The notes below the pieces were generated by a model. It ran no database searches. It had not been told where the DNA came from and saw nothing but the letters and a program-made list of their open reading frames with translations. Positions 7,178 through 15,029 of a DNA stretch of 19,733 nucleotides are shown in pieces. Position 1 is the first letter of the stretch; every line of letters begins with the position of its first letter. The translations under genes and the position numbers were made by a program. The DNA is from JBCBCP01 sp039178165 (GTDB lineage: Bacteria > Pseudomonadota > Alphaproteobacteria > Rhodobacterales > Rhodobacteraceae). The stretch covers positions 1 to 19,733 of the forward strand of contig JBCDFL010000041.1 in assembly GCA_039178165.1 (NCBI GenBank), given 5' to 3'.

Positions 7178-8412
7178 TGCACGCCCGCGCGTTCGGCGGC
7201 CCGCGCGATCAGGTCAAGCGCACCTGGGTCACCTGCGAACACCACGCGCGCCTCCGCCGCGATCTGCTCCGCATCGGCGCGCCGGCCCAAAACGCCCAGG
7301 GCGGTGATCAGCTGCGCCCAATCGGTTGCCGGGCCGCCTTCGGTCGCGAGGCGCTGGCCCAGGTTGTTCACCATGCCGGCGATCATCTCCATCCGTTCGG
7401 CGGGGCTCAGATCGTCCGCCGCCTCAATATCCGCGGCGGACGGGCCGCGGCCCGTGCCGATTTCCGGCAGTTGGTAGTTGACGCCCGCGCGCACCGCCAT
7501 CTCCTCGATCTGGGCGAGGATGGGCGTGATCCAGGGCGCATCCTCGGGCCCCGCGCGCAGCAGCGCGTCCCAGACCCGGAAGGCCACATCGGGCCGCCCG
7601 GTCTGGGCATTCATCAGACCCCAATAATACCGCGCCGTCCCGTTTCCCGCGTCGAGGGAGAGCGCCGCGCTTAGCGCCGCCTCCGCCTCGGGCGAGACAT
7701 AGCCGCCCGCGGCCAGAACCAGCAGATCGGCGTAGACGGCGATGTCGTCTGCGGTGACGTCATCGCCAAGAATGCGAATGACCCGCTCTTGCGCGCTGGC
7801 GGCGGCGCTGAAATTTCCCAAGCGGCTTTCGGCCTGCATCAACAGGCGGTGCCCTTCCAGATCGCCGGGGCGCTGGGACACGGCAGCGCGCAGATCATCG
7901 ACCAGGGCGACATAATCGGGCGCCGGTGCCTCGCCCGGGGGCAGGGGGCGCACGGTCGCCTGCGCATCTGCCTGGCTGGGCCGGTCCGCGCGGCGCGCGT
8001 CAGCGGCGGCGATGCGCTCGGCCAGCGGCAAATCGCCGTAGCCCGGCGCGCCGTAGGTGAGATAAAGCCCGAAGCTCGCCACCAGCGTCCCCGCCGCCAA
8101 GATGCCCGCCAGCACGGTCCCACCGCCGGCCCGCAGCCGGGTCGCCGCGCCCGCGGCGCGGTCCGCGGCCAGGATGCGGCGCGCGACCTCGGTGCGCACC
8201 CGCTCCGCCTCCTCCGCGGCCAGAACGCCGCGGGCCGCATCGCGGTCCACCTCCGCCAATTGATCGCGGTAGACCTGAAGATCGTATTCCGCGGGATCGG
8301 CCTGCGCCGCGCTCCCGCGCATCACCGCCAGCGCCATCAGCACCCCCACCGCGGTCGCCAGCGCGAACGCGATCAGCCAAAATACCGGCGCCTGAGAAAG
8401 CAGTGACGTCAT
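7174..8412 (-). CDS. ccmI: Cytochrome c biogenesis protein CcmI
   Basis: CcmI holds apocytochrome c for haem ligation by the CcmFH complex at the periplasmic face of the inner membrane. The 412-residue protein has the expected layout. There is one membrane segment at about 10-31 and a charged cytoplasmic loop with DLQVYRDQLAEVDRDAARGVLAAEE (44-68), the conserved core of the family. A second membrane segment lies at about 99-120, followed by a long periplasmic TPR-like region with motifs such as GHRLLMQAESRLGNFSAAASAQ and ARYYWGLMNAQTGRPDVAFRVW. I chose ATG 8412 because AAGGA lies 10 bases upstream; GTG 8436 is an in-frame alternative adding 8 residues. First gene of the minus-strand operon, divergent from soxB. 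The 171 bases between the two starts hold no other gene. Confidence 0.92.
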   Translation of the reverse strand: MTSLLSQAPVFWLIAFALATAVGVLMALAVMRGSAAQADPAEYDLQVYRDQLAEVDRDAARGVLAAEEAERVRTEVARRILAADRAAGAATRLRAGGGTVLAGILAAGTLVASFGLYLTYGAPGYGDLPLAERIAAADARRADRPSQADAQATVRPLPPGEAPAPDYVALVDDLRAAVSQRPGDLEGHRLLMQAESRLGNFSAAASAQERVIRILGDDVTADDIAVYADLLVLAAGGYVSPEAEAALSAALSLDAGNGTARYYWGLMNAQTGRPDVAFRVWDALLRAGPEDAPWITPILAQIEEMAVRAGVNYQLPEIGTGRGPSAADIEAADDLSPAERMEMIAGMVNNLGQRLATEGGPATDWAQLITALGVLGRRADAEQIAAEARVVFAGDPGALDLIARAAERAGVQ

Positions 8413-8583
8413 GCTGGGCCCATCCTTGCTCGTCACAGATAGCCACCGCCGCGCCCGAACGAAAGGCCAGCGGCGCCTATGTCGGAAATGGCGCGAAAAT
8501 GCCGCGCGCCGTGCGGTTGGGCGCCGGCTTTTGCCCCATTACAACTGTGCCGACCAAGGTGGCAGAAGACGCAGGAGCGCGCC

Positions 8584-9828
8584 ATGAAACGCTATTCCGC
8601 ATTTGCGATCGCCCGAGAGGCGTTCCGGCACCATGCCGGCTGGGAACGCGCGTGGCGCAGCCCGGAGCCGAAAGCGCGCTATGACGTGATCATCATCGGC
8701 GCGGGCGGGCACGGGCTGGCGACGGCGTACTACCTGGGCAAGAATTTCGGGATCAAGAACGTCGCCATCCTGGAAAAAGGCTGGCTGGGCGGCGGCAATA
8801 CCGGGCGGAACACGACGATCATCCGCTCGAACTACCTCCAGGACCCGTCCGCCGCGCTCTATGAGAAGTCCCGCTCGCTGTACGAGACGATGAGCCAGGA
8901 CCTGAATTACAACGTCATGTTCAGCCCCCGCGGCGTGATCATGCTGGCCCAGACCCACCACGAGGTGCGCGGCTACCAGCGCACGGCCCACGCCAACGCC
9001 CTACAAGGCGTTGCGACGGAGTTCATCGGGCCGCAGCGCGTGAAGGAGCTGTGCCCGATCATCGAGCTGTCTGGTCCCCGCTATCCGGTCCTCGGCGGCC
9101 TCTGGCAGCCCCGCGGCGGCACCGCGCGGCACGACGCCGTCGCCTGGGGCTATGCAAGGGCGTGCAGCGACATGGGCATGGACGTGATCCAGAAATGCGA
9201 GGTCACGGGCATCCGGCGCGAACGCGGCAAGGCCGTCGGAGTCGACACCACCAAAGGCGCGATCGACTGTGACAAGCTGGGCATCGTCGTGGCGGGCCAT
9301 TCCGGCGATGTCGCCGCCATGGCCGGCTTCCGTCTGCCGATCGAATCCGTTGCGCTGCAGGCGCTGGTGTCAGAGCCGATCAAACCCTGCATGGACGTCG
9401 TCGTGATGGCTAACACCGTGCATGGCTATATGAGCCAGTCCGACAAGGGTGAGATGGTGATCGGCGGCGGCACGGATGGGTACAACAACTACACCCAGCG
9501 CGGCGCCTTCCACCATATCGAGGAGACCGTGCGGGCGCTGGTGGAAACCTTCCCGATGATCTCTCGCCTGAAGATGCTCCGCCAATGGGGCGGCATCGTG
9601 GATGTGACCGGCGACCGCTCACCCATCTTGTCCAAAACCCCGGTCGAGAATGTCTTTATCAATTGCGGTTGGGGCACCGGCGGCTTCAAAGCCACGCCCG
9701 GCTCAGGCTGGGCGATGGCGGAGCTGATGGCCAAGGGTCACGGGCCCCTAACGGACGAGTTCGGCCTGGACCGGTTCCGCGAGGGGCGGTTCATCGACGA
9801 AAGCGTCGCGGCCGGGGTGGCGCACTAA
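8584..9828 (+). CDS. soxB: Sarcosine oxidase, beta subunit
   Basis: Beta subunit of the heterotetrameric enzyme that oxidatively demethylates sarcosine to glycine. The 414-residue protein has the DAO-type FAD-binding start RYDVIIIGAGGHGLATAYYLG (32-52), then GGGNTGRNTTIIRSNYL (69-85), GGTARHDAVAWGYAR (178-192), and near the end NCGWGTGGFKATPGSGW. These are the standard SoxB motifs. His183 in ARHDAVAW is probably the histidine that carries covalently bound FMN in this enzyme class, by position in the family. ATG 8584 has AGGAG six to seven bases upstream; the frame is open to 8479 but without a good binding site. It is normally followed directly by soxD; here about 730 bases intervene. Confidence 0.95.
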   Translation: MKRYSAFAIAREAFRHHAGWERAWRSPEPKARYDVIIIGAGGHGLATAYYLGKNFGIKNVAILEKGWLGGGNTGRNTTIIRSNYLQDPSAALYEKSRSLYETMSQDLNYNVMFSPRGVIMLAQTHHEVRGYQRTAHANALQGVATEFIGPQRVKELCPIIELSGPRYPVLGGLWQPRGGTARHDAVAWGYARACSDMGMDVIQKCEVTGIRRERGKAVGVDTTKGAIDCDKLGIVVAGHSGDVAAMAGFRLPIESVALQALVSEPIKPCMDVVVMANTVHGYMSQSDKGEMVIGGGTDGYNNYTQRGAFHHIEETVRALVETFPMISRLKMLRQWGGIVDVTGDRSPILSKTPVENVFINCGWGTGGFKATPGSGWAMAELMAKGHGPLTDEFGLDRFREGRFIDESVAAGVAH

Positions 9829-9917
9829 TGTCTGCAGCTTTTGTTCAAACGCACGGCAATCGTCGCAAGCAGATGCCAAATCCGGCCCATCTGAACGCCG
9901 GCAATGCGGAAATCCGC

Positions 9918-10103
9918 CTAGTTCGTCTTCTCACCTTCACCGGCCTGCGAGCCGAAGGCGATCAGCCCGCTGACGTCGATCTCGCGGCCCCCGCGGGCCT
10001 CCAGGCGCTTGGCGGCGGCGCGGCGCTCCAGCACGAACATCACCAGCGCAAACACACAGATCGCTCCGAAGACGATTACGGCCATCATCTCTTTGCTCAT
10101 CAT
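9918..10103 (-). CDS. Small single-TM membrane protein of unknown function
   Basis: A 61-residue protein beginning MMSKEMMAVIVFGAICVFALVMFVLERRAAAKRLEARGG. It has one membrane segment at about 7-25, then a basic stretch and a more neutral tail (EIDVSGLIAFGSQAG). The start has a strong binding site: AAGGAG sits 4 bases before the first ATG (10103) and 7 before the second (10100), so either may be used. It runs against the sox genes and ends about 90 bases after soxB. I do not recognise it. The start context, the positive residues following the TM segment and the clean divergent layout with the next small gene make it credible as a real gene. Confidence 0.65.
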   Translation of the reverse strand: MMSKEMMAVIVFGAICVFALVMFVLERRAAAKRLEARGGREIDVSGLIAFGSQAGEGEKTN

Positions 10104-10134
10104 CTCTCTCCTTTGACCTGCCCTAAGGTAACGC

Positions 10135-10146
10135 CAATCCGGATTG
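10135..10146. promoter_or_regulatory. 12-base palindrome between divergent small genes
   Basis: CAATCCGGATTG is a perfect 12-base inverted repeat lying between the 61-residue minus-strand gene and the 85-residue plus-strand gene, about 32 bases from one start and 70 from the other. A shared operator for a dimeric regulator is possible. Twelve-base palindromes also arise by chance, so this is weak support. Confidence 0.3.
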
Positions 10147-10216
10147 CGCGCCACCGGAACTCTGCCCTGCTTTGGGCCGTTGATGCCGCGAACGACACAA
10201 CGGAAAGGACAAGTCC

Positions 10217-10474
10217 ATGGCGGACAACACGGCAAACAACACGCAATCCTCGGGCGGCAACGGCGCGATGGCGTTCATTTTGGGCGGCGTCGTGGTCGCG
10301 CTCGGCGTGCTCGGATACATCGTCTTCGCCGGCGGCGATCTGCTCCCTGCAAGCGGTGGTGACGACGTCACGATCACTATCGACGGCGGCGCAGGCGCAG
10401 CCGAAGAGGCCGCAGGCGCGCTGGAAGGCGCCGCAACGGCGGTCGAAGAGGCCGTCACGCCCGCGGGCGACTAA
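10217..10474 (+). CDS. Small membrane protein with acidic Ala-rich tail
   Basis: An 85-residue protein with a polar Asn/Ser/Gly-rich N-terminus, one membrane segment (about 17-39, AMAFILGGVVVALGVLGYIVFAGG) and a short tail rich in Ala, Glu and Gly (AAEEAAGALEGAATAVEEA). The tail could form an amphipathic helix. GGAAAGGA lies 8-9 bases before the ATG. It is immediately followed by a strong hairpin and T-run, which looks like its own terminator. I do not recognise the family. It sits between soxB and soxD and is transcribed in the same direction. Confidence 0.72.
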   Translation: MADNTANNTQSSGGNGAMAFILGGVVVALGVLGYIVFAGGDLLPASGGDDVTITIDGGAGAAEEAAGALEGAATAVEEAVTPAGD

Positions 10475-10496
10475 CCCAAATTCACAATCAGTGCGC

Positions 10497-10532
10497 AAAG
10501 CACCGGTCCCCCCGGAGGGGCCGGTGCTTTTT
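10497..10532 (+). terminator. Rho-independent terminator-like hairpin upstream of soxD
   Basis: AAAGCACCGG (10497-10506) pairs perfectly with CCGGTGCTTT (10521-10530), with further C-G pairs inside and a short C/G/A loop, followed by a run of five T (10528-10532). This is the clearest terminator in the window. It ends only 23 bases before the soxD ATG, which leaves no room for a promoter downstream of it. Confidence 0.85.
10507..10519 (+). repeat. 13-base repeat, first copy (in hairpin before soxD)
   Basis: TCCCCCCGGAGGG here forms the inner part of the terminator hairpin. The identical 13 bases recur at 10924-10936, before soxA. Confidence 0.6.
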
Positions 10533-10555
10533 CGTGCGCGGTGTTCGGAGGCGTC

Positions 10556-10888
10556 ATGCTGACCATCACGTGCCCCATCTGCGGCGTCACCGCAGAAGAG
10601 ACCGAATTTCACGCGGGCGGCGAAGCGCACCTGACGCGCTACGGTCCCGGCTCTGACGACGGCGCCTTCGAAAGCTACCTCTTCATGCGCGAAAATCCCA
10701 AGGGCGTGCATTTCGAGCGGTGGCGCCACGTCTACGGCTGCGGCAAGTGGTTCCACATGGCGCGGGACACGACCACGCTGGAGGTCTTCGGCACCTACAG
10801 CGCCCAAACGACGGAGCCGCCGCAGGACGTCAAGGACCGGATCACCGAACGCCGCCCCGGCTGGACGTGGCGGGATCAGTCGGCGTGA
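10556..10888 (+). CDS. soxD: Sarcosine oxidase, delta subunit
   Basis: The 110-residue protein starts MLTITCPICG and contains HVYGCGKWFHMARDT at about 58-72. Cys6, Cys9, His58 and Cys62 form the zinc site expected of the delta subunit, which helps hold the alpha-beta complex together. PGSDDGAFESYLFMRENPKG is another family hallmark. ATG 10556 has GGAGG five bases upstream; an in-frame GTG at 10541 would add five residues but has no binding site. soxA follows after 82 bases, with its own binding site. Its placement just after a terminator-like hairpin is unusual. Confidence 0.93.
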   Translation: MLTITCPICGVTAEETEFHAGGEAHLTRYGPGSDDGAFESYLFMRENPKGVHFERWRHVYGCGKWFHMARDTTTLEVFGTYSAQTTEPPQDVKDRITERRPGWTWRDQSA

Positions 10889-10923
10889 TGCGCGGATCCT
10901 CCCTTCACTTGGCCAATAACAAC

Positions 10924-10936
10924 TCCCCCCGGAGGG
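10924..10936 (+). repeat. 13-base repeat, second copy (before soxA)
   Basis: An exact copy of 10507-10519 in the soxD-soxA gap. With the preceding C it can form a 4-bp CTCC/GGAG hairpin. The GGAGGG within it is too far (35 bases) from the soxA start to act as the ribosome binding site; the real one is at 10958-10962. Confidence 0.6.
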
Positions 10937-10970
10937 TCCCGCCCTTCGCACACGCACGGAGGGCAGCATC

Positions 10971-13900
10971 TTGAGCACACGTCTCGCCACGGGCGGCCGG
11001 CTGATTGACCGGTCCGCGCCGATGTCCTTCACCTTCAACGGTCAGTCGATGCGCGGCTTTGCCGGTGACACGCTGGCCTCCGCGCTGCTGGCCAAAGACC
11101 AGATGCTGGTCGGGCGATCCTTCAAGTATCACCGCCCGCGCGGCATCGTCGCGAGCGGCGTGGAAGAGCCCAATGGCCTCGTGAACCTCGGCGCCGAAGG
11201 CCGGTTCGAGCCGAACCAGCGTGTCACCACCACTGAGCTCTTCGAAGGGCTGGAGGCCAAAAGCCAGAACCATTGGCCCAGCCTGGAATTCGACGTGGGC
11301 GCGATCAATGCCCAGCTGTCGAAGTTCATGCCGGCGGGCTTTTACTACAAGATGTTCATCCACCCGCGGCCTCTGTGGAAATACGTCTACGAGCCGTTCA
11401 TCCGCCAGGCCGCCGGTCTGGGCGCCGCGCCCAAGGCGCGCGATGCGGACACCTACGAGCATCTCTACGCCTTCTGCGATGTGCTCGTCGTCGGTGGCGG
11501 CATTGCAGGCCTGCGCGCCGCCCACGCGGCGGCCACCAGCGGTGCCAAGGTGCTGGTGTTGGAACAAACGGCCCATTGGGGCGGGCGCGCGCCCGTCGAC
11601 GGCGGCCGGATCGACGGGGCAGAGGCGGATGCCTACGTCGCGCGCCTCGTGGCCGAGCTGGCGGGGATGGACAACGTCACGCTGCGCCTGCGCTGCATGG
11701 GGGCAGGGGTCTACGATCACGGCTACGCGCTGGGCTATGAGCGGTTGACGGACCACATACCGGGCGCGGACGGCCCGCGCCACCGGCTGTGGCGCATCCG
11801 TGCGGGCCAGATCATCACCGCAACGGGCGCCATCGAACGCCCGCTCAGCTTTGCGGGCAACGACGTGCCGGGGGTCATGCTCGCCTCCGCCGTGCGCGAC
11901 TATGTGGTGAATTTTGCCGTCTCGCCCGGCGACCGGACGGTCGTCGTGACGAACAATGACGATGCCTACCGCACGGCGATTGCGCTGAAACATGCGGGCC
12001 TCGACGTGCCTGCCCTCCTCGACGCGCGCGTCAGCGCGACCGACAGCGCGCTGGCGCAGCAGGTGCAGGCGCTGGGCGTGCGGGTCATGATGGGCCAGGG
12101 CGTCGCCAAGGTGCTGGGCGGCAAGCGCGTCACCGGCGTCGCAACCTGCTCTCAAGCGGGCGAGGGCGCGATGCTGGAAGAGATCGCGTGCGATTGCGTG
12201 GCCATGTCGGGCGGCTGGTCGCCGGTCGTGCACCTGTATTCCCACGCGGGCGGCAAGCTGCTGTGGGACGAGGCGGGCGCGATGTTCCGTCCCGATCCCG
12301 CACGTCCCCCGCTGGGTGCAGACGGGACCGGCTTCGTCCACGCGGCGGGCGCTGCGGCAGGGCACATGACACTCGCGTCGCTTCTCTCTGGCGCCGCCGC
12401 TGCGGGCAGCGCCGCTGCCAAGGCCGCCGGGTTCGAAGCGGGCGCGCTAGCCGATCCAAATGTCGAAGAGGCGGCGGAGGCGCCGATGGCGCCGGTCTGG
12501 ATGATGCCCCAGGGCGCCAAGCCAGAATTGCGGGCCAAGGCCTGGCTCGACTACCAAAACGACGTGAAGGTGTCGGACGTTCAACTCGCCGCGCAAGAGG
12601 GTTTCGAGAGCGTCGAGCACGCGAAGCGCTACACCACGCTCGGCATGGCAACGGACCAGGGTAAGCTCAGCAATATCAACGGCCTGGCGATCCTTTCTGA
12701 TGCTTTGGGTCAACCGATCCCCCAAACGGGGACAACGACCTTCCGCCCGCCTTATACTCCCATCTCCATGGGGGCGATCGCGGGCGAGGCGCGGGGCGAG
12801 GTCTTCCAACCGCTGCGCCGCACGCCTATGCACGATTGGCACGACGCCCACGGCGCGGAATGGGAGCCTGTGGGCGCGTGGCGCCGCCCCTTCGCCTATC
12901 TGCGCGATGGGGAAAGCACCCACGATGCCGTCATGCGCGAGACAAAGAATACGCGCGAACACCTGGGCCTCCTAGACGCCTCCACCCTCGGCAAGATCAT
13001 CGTCAAAGGCCCCGATGCGGGCCGCTTCCTTGACATGATGTACACCAACATGATGTCGAACCTGAAGCCGGGCAAATGCCGCTACGGCCTGATGTGCAGC
13101 GAGAATGGGTTCCTGATCGACGACGGTGTCGTCGCGCGGCTGAGCGAGGAGACCTGGCTGTGCCACACCACCACCGGCGGGGCCGACCGCATCCACCAGC
13201 ATATGGAGGAATGGCTGCAGACCGAGTGGTGGGATTGGAAGGTCTACGTCGCCAACCTGACGGAGCAATATGCCCAGATCGCCGTCGTCGGACCCAAAGC
13301 GCGCAAGGCGCTGGAACGGCTGGGCGGTATGGACGTCAGTGCGGGCGCTCTCGGCTTCATGGAGTGGAAGGAGGGCACGCTCGGCGGGTTCGACGCGCGG
13401 GTCTTCCGCATCTCCTTCTCGGGCGAGCTGAGCTACGAGGTTGCGGTGCCCGCCAGCCAGGGCCAGGCCCTCTGGGACGCGCTGATGGTCGTGGGCGCAG
13501 ATCTGGGCGTCATGCCCTACGGGACCGAGGCGCTGCACATCCTGCGCGCCGAAAAGGGCTTTATCATGATCGGGGACGAGACCGACGGGACCGTGATCCC
13601 GCAAGACCTCGGCCTGAACTGGGCCATCTCCAAGAAGAAGGAGGATTTCCTGGGCAAGCGGGCGCAAGAGCGCAGCCACATGACCGACCCCGCCCGATGG
13701 AAGCTGGTCGGGCTTTTGACCGTGGACGGATCGGTCCTGCCCGACGGCGCCTATGCAGCGGGTGAGGGGACCAATGCGAACGGGCAGCGGGTGATGCAGG
13801 GGCGTGTCACCTCCTCCTATCACTCGCCGAACCTAAACCGCGGGATTGCGATGGGCCTGGTCAAGGACGGCCCGGACCGGATAGGCGAGACGCTGCAATT

Positions 13901-13985
13901 CCCGGGCACGGATGGGCGCACCTACCATGCGCAGATCGTCAGCCCGGTCTTCTACGACCCGGAAGGGGAGAAACAGGATGTCTGA
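10971..13985 (+). CDS. soxA: Sarcosine oxidase, alpha subunit
   Basis: The 1004-residue protein is the large subunit, with the length and order usual for the family. There is an N-terminal ferredoxin-like domain without cluster cysteines (about 1-100, with SFTFNGQSMRGFAGDTLASALLA). A dinucleotide-binding domain follows, starting CDVLVVGGGIAGLRAAHAA (169-187). The C-terminal third is a glycine-cleavage T-protein-like folate domain, with RRTPMHDWHDAHGAEWEPVGAWRRP, SGELSYEVAVP and LHILRAEKGFIMIG. The folate domain captures the methyl carbon as 5,10-methylene-tetrahydrofolate. The start is TTG at 10971, with GGAGG eight to nine bases upstream; no ATG is nearby in a better position. It overlaps soxG by 8 bases at the 3' end. 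Confidence 0.95.
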   Translation: MSTRLATGGRLIDRSAPMSFTFNGQSMRGFAGDTLASALLAKDQMLVGRSFKYHRPRGIVASGVEEPNGLVNLGAEGRFEPNQRVTTTELFEGLEAKSQNHWPSLEFDVGAINAQLSKFMPAGFYYKMFIHPRPLWKYVYEPFIRQAAGLGAAPKARDADTYEHLYAFCDVLVVGGGIAGLRAAHAAATSGAKVLVLEQTAHWGGRAPVDGGRIDGAEADAYVARLVAELAGMDNVTLRLRCMGAGVYDHGYALGYERLTDHIPGADGPRHRLWRIRAGQIITATGAIERPLSFAGNDVPGVMLASAVRDYVVNFAVSPGDRTVVVTNNDDAYRTAIALKHAGLDVPALLDARVSATDSALAQQVQALGVRVMMGQGVAKVLGGKRVTGVATCSQAGEGAMLEEIACDCVAMSGGWSPVVHLYSHAGGKLLWDEAGAMFRPDPARPPLGADGTGFVHAAGAAAGHMTLASLLSGAAAAGSAAAKAAGFEAGALADPNVEEAAEAPMAPVWMMPQGAKPELRAKAWLDYQNDVKVSDVQLAAQEGFESVEHAKRYTTLGMATDQGKLSNINGLAILSDALGQPIPQTGTTTFRPPYTPISMGAIAGEARGEVFQPLRRTPMHDWHDAHGAEWEPVGAWRRPFAYLRDGESTHDAVMRETKNTREHLGLLDASTLGKIIVKGPDAGRFLDMMYTNMMSNLKPGKCRYGLMCSENGFLIDDGVVARLSEETWLCHTTTGGADRIHQHMEEWLQTEWWDWKVYVANLTEQYAQIAVVGPKARKALERLGGMDVSAGALGFMEWKEGTLGGFDARVFRISFSGELSYEVAVPASQGQALWDALMVVGADLGVMPYGTEALHILRAEKGFIMIGDETDGTVIPQDLGLNWAISKKKEDFLGKRAQERSHMTDPARWKLVGLLTVDGSVLPDGAYAAGEGTNANGQRVMQGRVTSSYHSPNLNRGIAMGLVKDGPDRIGETLQFPGTDGRTYHAQIVSPVFYDPEGEKQDV

Positions 13986-14538
13986 TCCCATCAGCGCGCT
14001 GGCCGGCGCCACAGCCACCGGCATCGCCGAGGTCACCAAGCTTGGCTTGCAAGGCATGCTCACGCTGCGCGGCGATCTGGCGGACGGGACCTTGCGCGCC
14101 GCGGCGGCGGAGGTTGCGGGCGCCCCAGTGCCCGGCCCGGGTGAGATCAGCCTGGCCGGTGATGCGGGTCTGGCCTGGATGTCACCGGACGAACTGCTGC
14201 TCCTGTGCCCGCACGCGGAGGCGGCCGAGCGTGCCGCGCGGCTGGAGGTCGCGCTGGAGGGCACACACAGCCTGGTCGCCAACGTCTCCGATGCCCGCGC
14301 GCTCTTTGCCCTGCGCGGCCCCCACGCGGCGGAGGTCCTGGCCAAGCTGGCGCCGGTGGACGTGGCGCGCTTTGCCCCGGGCATGTTCCGCCGCACGCGG
14401 CTGGCGCAGATCCCTGCGGCCTTCTGGCGGCCGGAGCCGGAGCTTTTCCACATCATCACCTTTCGCTCCGTTGCACGCTATGCGTTCGACGTGCTGCACA
14501 CCGCCGCCGCTCCGGGCAGCGAGGTCGGCGCGTTTTGA
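13978..14538 (+). CDS. soxG: Sarcosine oxidase, gamma subunit
   Basis: The 186-residue protein is recognised by position and by family features: an N-terminal TGIAEVTKLGLQGMLTLRGDL segment, SPDELLLLCP, VANVSDARALFALRGPHAAEVLAKLAPVD, and a C-terminal ARYAFDVLHTAA. The gamma subunit resembles part of the folate domain and has no catalytic role of its own. The start is ATG 13978 inside the end of soxA, with GGGGAG upstream, so the two genes are translationally coupled. Its stop overlaps a TTG that starts the next gene (TTGA), placing that unrelated secreted protein gene on the same transcript. Confidence 0.92.
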   Translation: MSDPISALAGATATGIAEVTKLGLQGMLTLRGDLADGTLRAAAAEVAGAPVPGPGEISLAGDAGLAWMSPDELLLLCPHAEAAERAARLEVALEGTHSLVANVSDARALFALRGPHAAEVLAKLAPVDVARFAPGMFRRTRLAQIPAAFWRPEPELFHIITFRSVARYAFDVLHTAAAPGSEVGAF

Positions 14539-14936
14539 AGGCGGTGGTCCTCGCGTCGGCCTTGGTCGCGGGCGCTGCGGAGGCGGCGCAGATCGTCTGC
14601 GTGACGCAGACTCCGTCGTCCCGCGACTGGGTGCCCGATCAGGTCCTGATCGAGCTCGACTCCGAACGGCTGGAGGCGGCGGTCCTCGACGAATTCACGC
14701 TGGAGGCATTGGGCGGGCCGGTGCGGGTGCAGTTCAAACAGGCGGGGCGCCGCAAATTGCAGCTGAGTTGGGAGCTTGTCGGCGCCACCGACAGACAAGG
14801 CCGCAAGCAGAACGTCAATTTCCGCATGACGCTGAACATGGCGCGTGGCACTTTCACGTATAACGGCATCGGGGAAAGCTTCTACCTCGCGCCGGGATCG
14901 GCGTCGGGCCGGTGCGCGGCCGTGCCAAACTCTTGA
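14535..14936 (+). CDS. Small secreted two-cysteine protein, paralogue 1
   Basis: A 133-residue protein (TTG start, overlapping soxG stop by 4 bases) with a short signal peptide KAVVLASALVAGAAEA. The mature chain has one Cys near its start (Cys22), Trp32, a central Trp79 in LQLSWEL, and a terminal SGRC (Cys127). This pattern is shared with the three genes that follow: first to last Cys is 105 residues here and 104, 104 and 108 in the others. The start is uncertain: GTG 14544 is an alternative but would remove the only basic residue of the signal. The family is not one I recognise; the protein is probably periplasmic with one disulfide. Confidence 0.7.
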   Translation: MKAVVLASALVAGAAEAAQIVCVTQTPSSRDWVPDQVLIELDSERLEAAVLDEFTLEALGGPVRVQFKQAGRRKLQLSWELVGATDRQGRKQNVNFRMTLNMARGTFTYNGIGESFYLAPGSASGRCAAVPNS

Positions 14937-15029
14937 TCTTTCAAGCACATATCCGGCCGCCTCTTCGCTTTTGAGTTGTGTTTGGGTCGCGACGCCTGCA
15001 TCGTCCCGGTGTAAGCGATAGGTGTACCC

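Noticed and set aside
8413..8583. Promoters or a small gene in the ccmI-soxB divergent gap
   Set aside because: Both genes need promoters here, but I found no -35/-10 pair convincing enough to report and no small reading frame with a binding site.
10905..12365. 486-codon minus-strand open frame opposite soxA
   Set aside because: soxA is certain here; the antisense product has no recognisable domain and a composition typical of GC-rich shadow frames.
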